Source: Sporomusaceae bacterium
GTDB taxonomy: Bacteria > Bacillota > Negativicutes > Sporomusales > UBA7701
Assembly (NCBI GenBank): GCA_031460455.1
Contig: JAVKTQ010000022.1
Span: 1-45,673 of the forward strand
Length of the DNA stretch: 45,673 nt
Direction: 5' to 3'
The notes beneath the pieces are model-generated. The model was not told where the DNA came from. It made no database searches and saw nothing but the letters and a program-made list of their open reading frames with translations. This document shows positions 1 to 7,293 of this stretch, in pieces. Each line of letters starts with the position of its first letter. Positions within the stretch are counted from its first letter, which is position 1. A program made the position numbers and the translations under genes.

Positions 1-20
1 TACCGAAATGTTTTCCCATG

Positions 21-66
21 AAAGAGCCTCCTGTCGTAGTCATCCTACAACAGGAGGCTCTTTTGC
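21..66 (+). terminator. Intrinsic terminator of an upstream gene outside the window
   Basis: A 14-bp perfect stem (21-34 with 50-63) extends inward through GTAG/CTAC (36-39 with 45-48) and is followed by TTTT. On the other strand the stem also ends in a short T run, so it may work in both directions. It closes a gene lying before the window. Confidence 0.8.
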
Positions 67-127
67 TCAATGTCCATTTTTCGGGGTTCAGTCCACTAAA
101 CGGCCTCGTGTTTTCTGCTAATAAAAG

Positions 128-150
128 CGGGGCCACACGGCCTCGTTTTT
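128..150 (+). terminator. Second intrinsic terminator
   Basis: CGGGGCC (128-134) pairs with GGCCTCG (139-145, one G-T wobble) around an ACAC loop and runs into TTTTT. The element ACGGCCTCGT also occurs about 40 bases earlier (99-108), giving a short direct repeat. Two terminators in a row insulate the ribosomal operon from upstream transcription. Confidence 0.55.
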
Positions 151-302
151 ACATTTCTTTCTCTCCTGCGCTCGCATAGTAACAAAGAATTTTTCCTTTA
201 TACCAAGCCATTGCGACAAAACATCGCTCCAGCCGACACATAGTAACAAGTAAATTTGTGCTTACGCCGTGGCGGCAAGCGAAAATAGTTGAGCATGTAT
301 TC
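151..302. other. Non-coding gap before the rpsF promoter
   Basis: No coding frame with a ribosome binding site is visible between 1 and 425. Within this stretch CATAGTAACAA occurs twice (175-185 and 239-249), 64 bases apart, as a direct repeat of unknown meaning. Confidence 0.4.
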
Positions 303-332
303 TTGCATTACCGGCTAAATAAGTGCTATAAT
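303..332 (+). promoter_or_regulatory. Sigma-70 type promoter of the rpsF operon
   Basis: TTGCAT at 303-308 and a perfect TATAAT at 327-332 are separated by 18 bases. The predicted start near 339 gives a leader of about 87 bases before rpsF. Confidence 0.75.
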
Positions 333-340
333 ATACTGGT

Positions 341-425
341 CTAATGAGACAGGTTTCAAATTCTATATTTGAACCTTCCCTGCTCCCTCGCGGGGGCCGA
401 ATAGTCCAAAGGAGGAGGTGGTTTC
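341..425 (+). promoter_or_regulatory. Structured 5' leader of rpsF, possible S6:S18 autoregulatory element
   Basis: The leader holds a hairpin (353-360 with 368-374, one bulged T) and a second GC-rich hairpin CCCTC/GCGGGG near 384-396, followed directly by GGCCGAATAG and the ribosome binding site. Many bacterial rpsF leaders bind the S6:S18 complex through a CCG-containing motif. The CCGAATA at 397-403 and the position fit that class, but I could not align it to the family model. Confidence 0.4.
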
Positions 426-710
426 ATGAGAAAGTATGAAGTCATGTACATCGTGAAGCCGGCGGAAGAAGAGGCTGTCGAGGCGGTTGTCGCCAAATTC
501 GAGAACCTCATCAAAAACAACGGCGGCACGATCGACAAAGTCGACCGCTGGGGCAAACGTCGCCTGGCGTTCGAACTCAAAGACTTCAACGAAGGGATTT
601 ACTTCATAGTCTACTTCACCGCCCCGGCCGGCGCCGTCGCCGAGCTTGAGCGCGTGATGAAGATTACCGACGAAATCCTGCGCCACATGGTTGTCAAACA
701 GGAAGATTAG
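426..710 (+). CDS. rpsF: 30S ribosomal protein bS6
   Basis: This 94-residue protein is the small-subunit protein bS6, which binds the central domain of 16S rRNA together with bS18. The opening MRKYEVMYIVKP, the central KVDRWGKRRLAFELKD and the later RVMKITDEILRHMV are typical of the family, and the length is normal. The ATG at 426 follows a strong GGAGGAGG. It is the first gene of a three-gene operon with ssb and rpsR, the usual Firmicute order, read from the promoter at 303-332. Its own complex with S18 may repress the operon through the leader. Confidence 0.97.
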   Translation: MRKYEVMYIVKPAEEEAVEAVVAKFENLIKNNGGTIDKVDRWGKRRLAFELKDFNEGIYFIVYFTAPAGAVAELERVMKITDEILRHMVVKQED

Positions 711-725
711 GCCAGGAGGATAGCT

Positions 726-1106
726 ATGAACAAGGTCATTCTGGTCGGCCGGCTCGCCCAGGATCCGGAAGTGCGCTACACCCAAAGCGGCAAAGCCGTC
801 GCCTCCTTCACCATCGCCGTCAACCGGTTTTCCGGCGGCGGCCAGAAGGAAGCCGACTTTATCCCCATCGTCGCGTGGGAAAAGCTCGCCGAAACCTGCG
901 GCAACAACCTCACCAAGGGTCAGCGCGTTCTTGTCGAAGGCCGTCTGCAAATCCGCTCCTACGAGACCAATGACGGGCAGAAGCGCCGCGTAGCGGAAGT
1001 CGTCGCCCAGAACATCGAGTTTCTCGAGCGCAAGCAGCCTGCCGAAGACAAAGAAGCGACCCCGTTTGGCGGTCAGGTATTTCCGGAAGAAGAAATTCCT
1101 TTCTAA
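726..1106 (+). CDS. ssb: Single-stranded DNA-binding protein
   Basis: This 126-residue protein coats single-stranded DNA during replication, repair and recombination. The OB-fold starts at MNKVILVGRLAQDPEVRYT and covers roughly residues 1-105. The C-terminal tail ends in EEEIPF, the acidic tip that SSB uses to recruit partner proteins. The linker between them is short, so the protein is more compact than many SSBs. ATG 726 has AGGAGGA five bases upstream. It lies 15 bases after rpsF and 12 before rpsR, so the three are cotranscribed. Confidence 0.97.
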   Translation: MNKVILVGRLAQDPEVRYTQSGKAVASFTIAVNRFSGGGQKEADFIPIVAWEKLAETCGNNLTKGQRVLVEGRLQIRSYETNDGQKRRVAEVVAQNIEFLERKQPAEDKEATPFGGQVFPEEEIPF

Positions 1107-1118
1107 AGGAGGGTTACA

Positions 1119-1349
1119 GTGAAACGCGAAAAAGGCCGCAAGCCGAAGAAAAAAGTCTGTAGTTTCTGCGTGGACAAAGTCGAGTCCATTGACTATAAAG
1201 AGGTACCCAAGCTGCGCCGCTACACCACCGAACGCGGCAAGATCCTGCCCCGCCGCATCTCGGGCAACTGCGCCAAGCACCAGCGGCAGCTCACCGTCTC
1301 CATCAAACGGGCCCGCAACATGGCCCTGCTGCCCTTCACCGCAGAATAG
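1119..1349 (+). CDS. rpsR: 30S ribosomal protein bS18
   Basis: This 76-residue basic protein is bS18, the partner of bS6 in the small subunit. Family features seen are [16 protein letters not shown] near the N terminus (a cysteine pair often found in zinc-binding versions), [18 protein letters not shown], and the C-terminal [11 protein letters not shown]. The start is GTG at 1119, five bases after AAAGGAGGG. It ends the rpsF operon and is followed at once by a clear terminator. Confidence 0.97.
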   Translation: MKREKGRKPKKKVCSFCVDKVESIDYKEVPKLRRYTTERGKILPRRISGNCAKHQRQLTVSIKRARNMALLPFTAE

Positions 1350-1361
1350 CGAATCAAAGCC

Positions 1362-1389
1362 AGCACCCCTCTGAGGGGTGCTTTTTTTT
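1362..1389 (+). terminator. Terminator of the rpsF-ssb-rpsR operon
   Basis: AGCACCCCT (1362-1370) and AGGGGTGCT (1374-1382) form a perfect 9-bp stem with a CTG loop and are followed by a run of T. Confidence 0.95.
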
Positions 1390-1445
1390 GCCCGTTGTAC
1401 GCTTTACCATAAAGCTATTACAAGATAATCGCGGCAGCAGCATGT

Positions 1446-1451
1446 TATAAT
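1446..1451 (+). promoter_or_regulatory. Possible -10 element of the Fe-S module operon
   Basis: A perfect TATAAT lies 45 bases before the first gene of the operon. No good -35 box is found at 16-19 bases; TTACAA at 1418 is too far (22 bases). The promoter is therefore plausible but not secure. Confidence 0.35.
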
Positions 1452-1496
1452 GAAAGCAGAAACATTTGGAAAAGGCGCTGTCTCAGGAGGTTTCCG

Positions 1497-1976
1497 ATGA
1501 ACGACCGACCACTATGCGCAACAAAGATTATGCAGGCTTTGCCGGAAAATGAAAGGCAACTGATTAATGTCCTCAACCAACTGCAAGAGAAAAAGGGGTA
1601 TATTTCCCAGGAAGATCTGCAAAACCTTTCGGCTGAGACCGGACAGCCGGAAGCTTCACTTCACGGGCTTGTCAGCTTCTTTAACAGCTTACGCACCCGC
1701 CCGCTGGGCAGAAATCATCTGTCGGTTTGCTACGGGACAGCCTGCTATACCCGTGGGGCCGACCTGCTATATGACCGTCTCGCCGGCGAACTGGAACTAG
1801 ATGCCGACGGTACCACCGCCGACGGGTTCATCACCGTCGACAAGGTGCAGTGTGTCGGCGCCTGCAGCTTAGCGCCGGTGCTTGTCTGCAACGGCGCCCT
1901 CGAAGGCAAGGTAAAATCAAACCAGATGCCGGCAAAAATACGGGCCTTAAGAGAAAACGATGCAAAGCACAGCTGA
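1497..1976 (+). CDS. NuoE/HndA-like [2Fe-2S] subunit of an NADH-linked complex
   Basis: A 159-residue thioredoxin-fold [2Fe-2S] protein of the 24-kDa (NuoE, HndA, HydC) family. The N-terminal helical part (about 1-75) includes LINVLNQLQEKKGYIS. The cluster ligands are visible as CYGTAC (C-x4-C) followed by CVGACSLAP (C-x3-C). In this family the subunit passes electrons to or from the FMN/NADH subunit, here encoded by the next gene, whose start lies inside this gene's end (17-base overlap). ATG 1497 has AGGAGG six bases upstream. The family assignment is firm; which complex it belongs to is not, because no hydrogenase or formate dehydrogenase catalytic gene lies nearby. Confidence 0.88.
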   Translation: MNDRPLCATKIMQALPENERQLINVLNQLQEKKGYISQEDLQNLSAETGQPEASLHGLVSFFNSLRTRPLGRNHLSVCYGTACYTRGADLLYDRLAGELELDADGTTADGFITVDKVQCVGACSLAPVLVCNGALEGKVKSNQMPAKIRALRENDAKHS

Positions 1977-3999
1977 AAACTTATTCTCCACCGTCCGCGC
2001 GAAACTGCAACTGGCCCCCCTGAAATATACCCCGCCGCCGCCCGCCTTGCCGCTGCCCCCTCGGGCGGGGCAAGAAATCGTTCCCCTGTTAGCTGCCCGC
2101 TATGGGCTCGGCGACATACCGCCCGGCCTCCGGAAGATAGCCGAGCAGGGGCATGCTGATTTATGCCCGGCCAACATGGCCCGCATCAGCGTGGGCATGG
2201 CGTCCTGCGGACAGGCGTCCGGCGCAGGCCCGTGGGCCACCCGGCTGGCGGCCCGGCCGGATTTTGTCAACCGCGTCATCGTGCGCAACGTCGGCTGTCT
2301 CGGCGCTTGCTACGGCGAGCCGCTGGTCGACGTCCGGACAACCGAGGGTCTTCATTACCTTTTCGGCCGGGTGTCGAGCGAGGTGCACTGGCCGATCATT
2401 CGCACCGCCCAGCAGCAGTCCTTGCAGCGGGGCGCGTGGCTTGTGCTGCGTGAACGCCACCCCGGATTGTTAACCGGGTTTGGCGATTTGGAAATAATAA
2501 AATCGTATCGAGACTCTTTCGCCGCCTTTTTTGAACATCAAAAGCGCCTTATCACCGGCAACTGCGGGCTTATCGATCCGCTCAGCCTGCCGGAATATGT
2601 CGCCACCGGCGGCTATTTTGCCCTTGCCAAGGCTCTGATCAAGCAAAGCCCGGCAGATATCGTCGCCGAAATATCCGCATCAGGCCTGCGGGGCCGGGGC
2701 GGCGGCGGCTTTAACACCGGCTGGAAATGGGAAACGGCGGCCGCCAGCAGCGACCGGCGGCGGTTTATCGTTGCCAACGCCGATGAAGGCGACCCTGGGG
2801 CCTACATGGACCGGACGCTGATGGAAAGCGACCCTCACCGGGTGCTGGAAGGAATCATTCTGGCCTCGTATGCCTGCGGCGCCGGCGAAGCATATATTTT
2901 CGTGCGGCACGAGTACCCGCTGGCGGTGGCGAGGCTGCGCCAGGCGATTGCCGACGCGCGGGCCGCCGGCCTGCTGGGGGAACGGATATTGGGGACGGAT
3001 TTTGCCCTGCAGGTCGGTATTATTCAAAGCGGCGGCGCATTCGTCTGCGGCGAAGAGTCGTCCCTGCTCCAGGTCATGCAGGGGCAGCGCGGCGAACCCT
3101 GGCCGCGCCCGCCGTACCCGTCGGAACAGGGCTTCCATGGGCATCCCACCGTTATCAACAACGTGGAAACGCTGGCAAACGTCCCGTGGATCATTGCCCA
3201 CGGCGCCGACGCCTTTCGCGCCGCCGGCAACGATGACAGCCCGGGGACCAAAATATTTTGTATCACCGGCGACATACCGAATACCGGCTTTATCGAAGTA
3301 CCTTTAGGCGCCAGCGTCCGCACCGTCGTAGAAAATATTGGCGGCGCCGCGCATAACGAAATCAAAGCACTGCAGATTGGCGGCCCCTCCGGCGGCATTG
3401 TGCCTTACAAAGACTTTGCCCTGGACTATTCTTCGCTGTCCACCGCCGGGGGCATGATCGGCTCCGGCGGGCTGGTTGTCCTCAACCATTCGCGTTGTTT
3501 GGTAGACCTGACCCGCCACCTGACCGGTTTTATGGCTGACGAGTCCTGTGGCCAGTGCCTGTTCTGCCGGGACGGGCTCGCTCTCCTCACCGGCATGCTG
3601 GATAATCTGACAACCGGGACGGGAAAACCGGGCCTTATAGAACAACTCGAAGAACTGAGCCGGGCCGTCGCCGACATGTCGATGTGCGCGCTGGGCCGCA
3701 CGGCCGTAAACCCCCTTCTGACGACCATCCGCCATTTTCGTAGCGAATACGAAGCACACCTGGCCGGTGTCTGTCCGGCTGTCACCTGCAAACCCCTGAT
3801 CCGTTTTGAGATCATTCCCTCCCGGTGCACCGACTGCCGGGGCTGTCTGGACTGCCCGGTGCAGGCGATCAGCCGCCAAGCCGGCCAGGGTCCGCTCGGC
3901 TATTCCGTCGACCATGAGAAATGTATCCGCTGCCGCTCCTGTGCCGAAATTTGCCCCCATGACGCCATCCGGGCGGTTTCCGGAGGTGACCGGCCGTGA
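1960..3999 (+). CDS. NuoF/HndC/HydB-like FMN- and NADH-binding flavoprotein with extra Fe-S domains
   Basis: A 679-residue protein. After a proline-rich N terminus, residues about 70-180 form a thioredoxin-like [2Fe-2S] domain (cysteines in ASCGQASG and VGCLGACYGE). The 51-kDa NADH/FMN domain follows, with GLRGRGGGGFNTGWKW near residue 242 and ADEGDPGAYMDR near 271. An SLBB domain follows, then a [4Fe-4S] site ESCGQCLFC near 529, and two ferredoxin motifs at the C terminus. This is the layout of the beta subunit of bifurcating hydrogenases and NAD-linked formate dehydrogenases. The first C-terminal motif, CTDCRGCLDCP, has C-x2-C-x2-C-x2-C spacing, one residue shorter than usual. The start overlaps the NuoE-like gene, and the stop overlaps the next gene's GTG by four bases, so the three are translationally coupled. 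Confidence 0.88.
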   Translation: MQSTAENLFSTVRAKLQLAPLKYTPPPPALPLPPRAGQEIVPLLAARYGLGDIPPGLRKIAEQGHADLCPANMARISVGMASCGQASGAGPWATRLAARPDFVNRVIVRNVGCLGACYGEPLVDVRTTEGLHYLFGRVSSEVHWPIIRTAQQQSLQRGAWLVLRERHPGLLTGFGDLEIIKSYRDSFAAFFEHQKRLITGNCGLIDPLSLPEYVATGGYFALAKALIKQSPADIVAEISASGLRGRGGGGFNTGWKWETAAASSDRRRFIVANADEGDPGAYMDRTLMESDPHRVLEGIILASYACGAGEAYIFVRHEYPLAVARLRQAIADARAAGLLGERILGTDFALQVGIIQSGGAFVCGEESSLLQVMQGQRGEPWPRPPYPSEQGFHGHPTVINNVETLANVPWIIAHGADAFRAAGNDDSPGTKIFCITGDIPNTGFIEVPLGASVRTVVENIGGAAHNEIKALQIGGPSGGIVPYKDFALDYSSLSTAGGMIGSGGLVVLNHSRCLVDLTRHLTGFMADESCGQCLFCRDGLALLTGMLDNLTTGTGKPGLIEQLEELSRAVADMSMCALGRTAVNPLLTTIRHFRSEYEAHLAGVCPAVTCKPLIRFEIIPSRCTDCRGCLDCPVQAISRQAGQGPLGYSVDHEKCIRCRSCAEICPHDAIRAVSGGDRP

Positions 4000-4655
4000 A
4001 CCGGACCGCTAAAATAATCGTCGACGGGCGACTGTGTGCGGTCCGGGAAGGCGAACCGCTGCTGGCCGGCTTGCAGGCTGAGGGGTTCAATATACCGGCG
4101 CTTTGCCATCATCCCCGGCTTGGTCCGCTGCGCCGCTGCAGCCTGTGTATAATCGAAGTGCACAGCCAGGGGCAATGGCAGCCAAGCCATGCTTGCACGG
4201 TACTTGGGGCCTCCGGGCTTGAAATACGCACCGTTTCCCCCGGCATACACCGGCTAAGGGCGCTGGCTGCCAAAATGCTGCTGGCGCGCGGTCCGTTTCG
4301 GGACCAATCGGTTGCCGTCATGCTTAATGAAGTGCTGACCGCGGCGGAAGCCGCCGGCGTCCCGTGGCAAGCCGGTCGTGACGCCGGCCATGGCGATGGG
4401 CTTTCGGGCGACCCGGCAGCGTCGGCGATGGCAAAAGGGTGTATCCTCTGTGGCCGCTGTATCGCCATCTGCCGGAAAATCGGCAGGAACTACCTGACCT
4501 TTCTCAATAAGGGAAAAAAACTCCAGATAGGCTATGCGCCGGGAGCGGCGACCCGTGGCTGCGGCGCCTGCAAGGCATGCGCGAAGCTCTGTCCCACCGC
4601 CTTTATCCTGACCAACGGCCAAACAACCTTTACGGCGAAGCTCTATCGGGAGTAG
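3996..4655 (+). CDS. Short NuoG/HndD-like Fe-S protein without a catalytic domain
   Basis: A 219-residue protein matching only the N-terminal Fe-S part of NuoG or of the [FeFe]-hydrogenase HndD. Residues 1-80 are a plant-type [2Fe-2S] ferredoxin domain (CHHPRL, RRCSLC and a later HAC). The C-terminal part has two [4Fe-4S] motifs, CILCGRCIAIC and CGACKACAKLCP. The His-Cys cluster motif (HxxxCxxC), which normally sits between them, is not seen. There is no H-cluster or molybdopterin domain. GTG 3996 overlaps the previous stop (GTGA). With its two neighbours it forms an NADH-oxidising electron module; the final electron partner must be encoded elsewhere. Confidence 0.8.
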   Translation: MNRTAKIIVDGRLCAVREGEPLLAGLQAEGFNIPALCHHPRLGPLRRCSLCIIEVHSQGQWQPSHACTVLGASGLEIRTVSPGIHRLRALAAKMLLARGPFRDQSVAVMLNEVLTAAEAAGVPWQAGRDAGHGDGLSGDPAASAMAKGCILCGRCIAICRKIGRNYLTFLNKGKKLQIGYAPGAATRGCGACKACAKLCPTAFILTNGQTTFTAKLYRE

Positions 4656-4720
4656 CGCCGCCACATAGGGCAAACAATCCGCCGCATCGCCAAGAATACA
4701 TCCCGAAGGAGGTAATACGC

Positions 4721-5299
4721 CTGATCACCGTCGGCATAATCATCTTCCCCCAGGTCGAAGAGCTGGATTTCGTCGGGCCTTACGAGGTGCTGAACTATAT
4801 CAACAAAGTGCGGCCAAACAGCACCACTGTCCTTCTTGTGGCCGAAACCCCCGAACCGGTCGCCGCCTTCAACGGCATGCGTATCATCCCCGACACTACG
4901 CTCGCGGACTGCCCGCCCCTCGACATAATCGTCGCCCCTGGAGGCAAAGGTCGCATGGCAGCGATGAAGAACCCCGCTATCCGTGAATTCCTCCGCAGCC
5001 GGCAGGCAAGCGCGAGGCACGTCGCCTCCGTCTGCACGGGCGCCTTTCTGCTGGCCGAGGCCGGCCTGCTTACCGGCCGGAAAGCCACAACCTACCACAC
5101 CGCCTTCGCCGAGTTGGCGGCCTATTCCGTCGAAGTCGTGCCGGCCAAAGTCGTCAACGACGGCGGCATCATCACCGCCGCCGGCGTCAGCTCCGGGCTC
5201 GAACTTGGCTTTTATCTCCTGCGGCTGCTGTTTGGCGTCGACCTCGCCCAGGAAGTGGCCCGGCGGATAGAGTACGACATCGACGTCAGCGCCCTGTGA
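4721..5299 (+). CDS. DJ-1/PfpI family protein (isonitrile hydratase-like), apparent CTG start
   Basis: A 192-residue protein of the DJ-1/ThiJ/PfpI superfamily, nearest in feel to the isonitrile hydratase and AraC-associated GATase1 branch. The conserved glutamate lies in FPQVEELDFVGPYEV near the N terminus and the nucleophile cysteine in SVCTGAFLLAEAGLL. The frame is open back to ATG 4577, but that start lies inside the previous gene and adds residues with no family resemblance. AAGGAGGT at 4706-4713 sits seven bases before CTG 4721, which begins the conserved ITVGIIIFP, so CTG is the likely start. The substrate is unknown. The 65-base gap after the Fe-S module allows cotranscription. Confidence 0.8.
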   Translation: MITVGIIIFPQVEELDFVGPYEVLNYINKVRPNSTTVLLVAETPEPVAAFNGMRIIPDTTLADCPPLDIIVAPGGKGRMAAMKNPAIREFLRSRQASARHVASVCTGAFLLAEAGLLTGRKATTYHTAFAELAAYSVEVVPAKVVNDGGIITAAGVSSGLELGFYLLRLLFGVDLAQEVARRIEYDIDVSAL

Positions 5300-5319
5300 A
5301 CCACGGTCATAAAACTAAA

Positions 5320-5347
5320 ACAGAGACCGCCTCGTGGCGGTCTCTGT
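5320..5347 (-). terminator. Terminator between convergent genes
   Basis: ACAGAGACCGCC (5320-5331) and GGCGGTCTCTGT (5336-5347) form a perfect 12-bp stem with a TCGT loop. Read on the minus strand it is followed by TTTTAGTTTTA, so it ends the lipoprotein gene; it may also stop transcription coming from the plus strand. Confidence 0.85.
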
Positions 5348-5361
5348 CTGTTCCATCGGTC

Positions 5362-6123
5362 CTACTTGATTTCGTCCAGCAGCATATCGTACACCGAATG
5401 GGGCGTCACCGCCTGCCAGCTCTGGTCGCCGGGAGCCGGCCGCATCTTTCCGGCCGCGTCGTAAAGCATCCGGGACGCCGTGCGGTACTTCTTCGCCGCC
5501 GTCTGGAAATCCACCGTCAAAACAGCGTATTTCGTGCCGTCCTTGGCCGTCTCGTAGATCATCAACACCTCGGCGCTCGTCTGACCGCCCCCCGAGCGTA
5601 CGGAAGCCGGCTTATACAGATAATACGCGTCATTGGCGGTCGACTTGGCCAGATACTTGTAGCCGGGCAGAGCATACGGCGGCGGCGTCGCGTTCACAGC
5701 CAGCCCGCGGCCCTTGCAATACTCCGCCACTGCCGCCATAATCCGCTCCGTATCCGAGCCGGGGATCACATACTCCCAGCCGCCGCCGGCCGTATCGGCC
5801 GAAAGCACCTGGCCGCCCTCGCCGTACAGCATCTTCGCCCTCACGGCCACCAACTGCTCCGAAGGCCTGAACACGGCATCCCAGCTCTCGGCCTTGACGC
5901 CGTTCTTGATTTCGCTCTTCGCGAACCGGAGCATGACCGACACATCGTTGCCGCTCACCTTTACGGTGGACGGGTCGAGGGAAACAGAGTCGCCGCCGGC
6001 GACCGTCAGCAGCTTGGCAAACTGCGGCGCCTGCTTGGCAGGCGGCGCGGCCGGCTTAGCGCCGCCGCAGCCGGCCAGGGCGACGGCCAGCAGCAAAATA
6101 ATAACAATCGAAATCAACCGCAT
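5362..6123 (-). CDS. Lipoprotein with two related halves, function unknown
   Basis: A 253-residue exported lipoprotein. The signal peptide MRLISIVIILLLAVALAGC ends in a lipobox (LAGC), so the mature protein should be lipid-anchored at cysteine 19. A short Ala/Pro linker follows. The rest appears to be a tandem duplication: residues about 38-136 and 155-252 share a pattern of an early Asp plus aromatic/Leu strand, MLY-x(3)-G, then W-x2-V-x-P-x-S. The layout resembles surface-adhesin-E-like domains of Negativicutes, but this is only a resemblance. It appears to be a single-gene unit ending in the hairpin at 5320-5347. ATG 6123 has a GGGGGAG-type binding site just upstream. Confidence 0.75.
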   Translation of the reverse strand: MRLISIVIILLLAVALAGCGGAKPAAPPAKQAPQFAKLLTVAGGDSVSLDPSTVKVSGNDVSVMLRFAKSEIKNGVKAESWDAVFRPSEQLVAVRAKMLYGEGGQVLSADTAGGGWEYVIPGSDTERIMAAVAEYCKGRGLAVNATPPPYALPGYKYLAKSTANDAYYLYKPASVRSGGGQTSAEVLMIYETAKDGTKYAVLTVDFQTAAKKYRTASRMLYDAAGKMRPAPGDQSWQAVTPHSVYDMLLDEIK

Positions 6124-6153
6124 GAGAACTCCCCCTTCGAAATAACACCGCTA

Positions 6154-7173
6154 TTATTCGCCCCTCACCTTCCCGTTCCCTCCCTGACAGCATTCTGATT
6201 TCTTACCTGTATCCTTAACCGCAAAATCGCTCCCGGAGCCGTATCTCAGGAAAGGAAGGCGCCGGTCATAGCGGGCCGCCAGCAGGCCGCCGCAGATCAG
6301 CGCCGCCCCCGCCGCGTGGCCGGGACTGAACGGCTCGCCCAGCACGACTACACTCAATATTGTACTCACCAGCGGCGTCATGTACTGATAAAGCGTCGTC
6401 CGCACCGGCGAAGTCCGGCCGATACCCTGAAACCAACACACAAACGCCACAATCGTACCCAAAACCACGATATAGACAAACTCCAGCGCCGTCAACCCCC
6501 CGAAGCTAACGTCGCCGAACGGCGGAGCGAACGCCGCGTTGGCGATGAAAAGCGGCAGCGCGACAACCGAGGCGAGCGTAAACAGCTTGACGGCCGAGTA
6601 ACGCTTGAGCAACGGCGAAGAGGCAAGCGAGTAATAAGCGAACAGCGCCGCGCTCGCCAGAATCAGCAGATTGCCTACAAATGCCGCCGAAGTGAACTCC
6701 AGGCGCGAACCCGGCGTCGTCGCGACAATCACATAGATGCCGGCGAACGCGGCCGCCGTGCCCAGCAGACGGAGCCACCCCGCCCGCTCCCGGCCGGACG
6801 CGAACGCATACAGCAGCGTGAACAGCGGCGCCGTGCAGATCAGCAGCGCTGCGGACGACACCGTCGTCCGGTGAATGCCGTACGTCCAGGTCACATTCTG
6901 CAGTCCGACTCCAAACAGCCCGAGGAAAATGACCGGCGTCACATCGCCGGGGTCAACGCGAAAGCTCTCGCCGCGCCAGGCGACGTACAGCAGTAGCAGA
7001 CCGATCGCCGCCACAAAGCGGATGACGAGAAAAAGCGGTTCAGGCACTGTCGTCAGCACGATTTTGACCACCAGATAATTTACCCCCCACAGCGTCCCCG
7101 CCAGAGCGGCGAATCCTTCCCCGCGCCCGCCGTCGCCCCGGTTATTCTCGGCATCTATCGCCAACCGCCCCAA
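6154..7173 (-). CDS. EamA/DMT-family transporter
   Basis: A 339-residue membrane protein of the drug/metabolite transporter superfamily, with about ten hydrophobic segments arranged as two EamA repeats (first repeat from GTLWGVNYLVVKIV; second containing GTIVAFVCWFQGIGR and the late TPLVSTILSVVVLGEP). The TPL...GE-P pattern at the end of the second repeat is typical. Members export amino acids, metabolites or drugs; the substrate cannot be told here. The start is TTG 7173 with GGGAGG eight bases upstream. A polar tail of about 30 residues follows the last helix. It is separated from the AraC gene by a terminator and so is likely its own unit. Confidence 0.88.
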   Translation of the reverse strand: MGRLAIDAENNRGDGGRGEGFAALAGTLWGVNYLVVKIVLTTVPEPLFLVIRFVAAIGLLLLYVAWRGESFRVDPGDVTPVIFLGLFGVGLQNVTWTYGIHRTTVSSAALLICTAPLFTLLYAFASGRERAGWLRLLGTAAAFAGIYVIVATTPGSRLEFTSAAFVGNLLILASAALFAYYSLASSPLLKRYSAVKLFTLASVVALPLFIANAAFAPPFGDVSFGGLTALEFVYIVVLGTIVAFVCWFQGIGRTSPVRTTLYQYMTPLVSTILSVVVLGEPFSPGHAAGAALICGGLLAARYDRRLPFLRYGSGSDFAVKDTGKKSECCQGGNGKVRGE

Positions 7174-7264
7174 AGTCGCGCCTCCCGCAGATATTTATCC
7201 ATCACCAATAATAAAAGCGCGGAAAGGCCAGTTATTGTAGAATCTTGCTCTTTGCGGGCGCAAA

Positions 7265-7290
7265 AAAACCGCCGGTGTCCCGGCGGTTTT
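7265..7290 (-). terminator. Terminator of the AraC-family gene
   Basis: AAAACCGCCGG (7265-7275) pairs with CCGGCGGTTTT (7280-7290). On the minus strand the stem ends in a run of seven T just after the AraC-family stop codon. Confidence 0.92.
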
Positions 7291-7293
7291 CGC

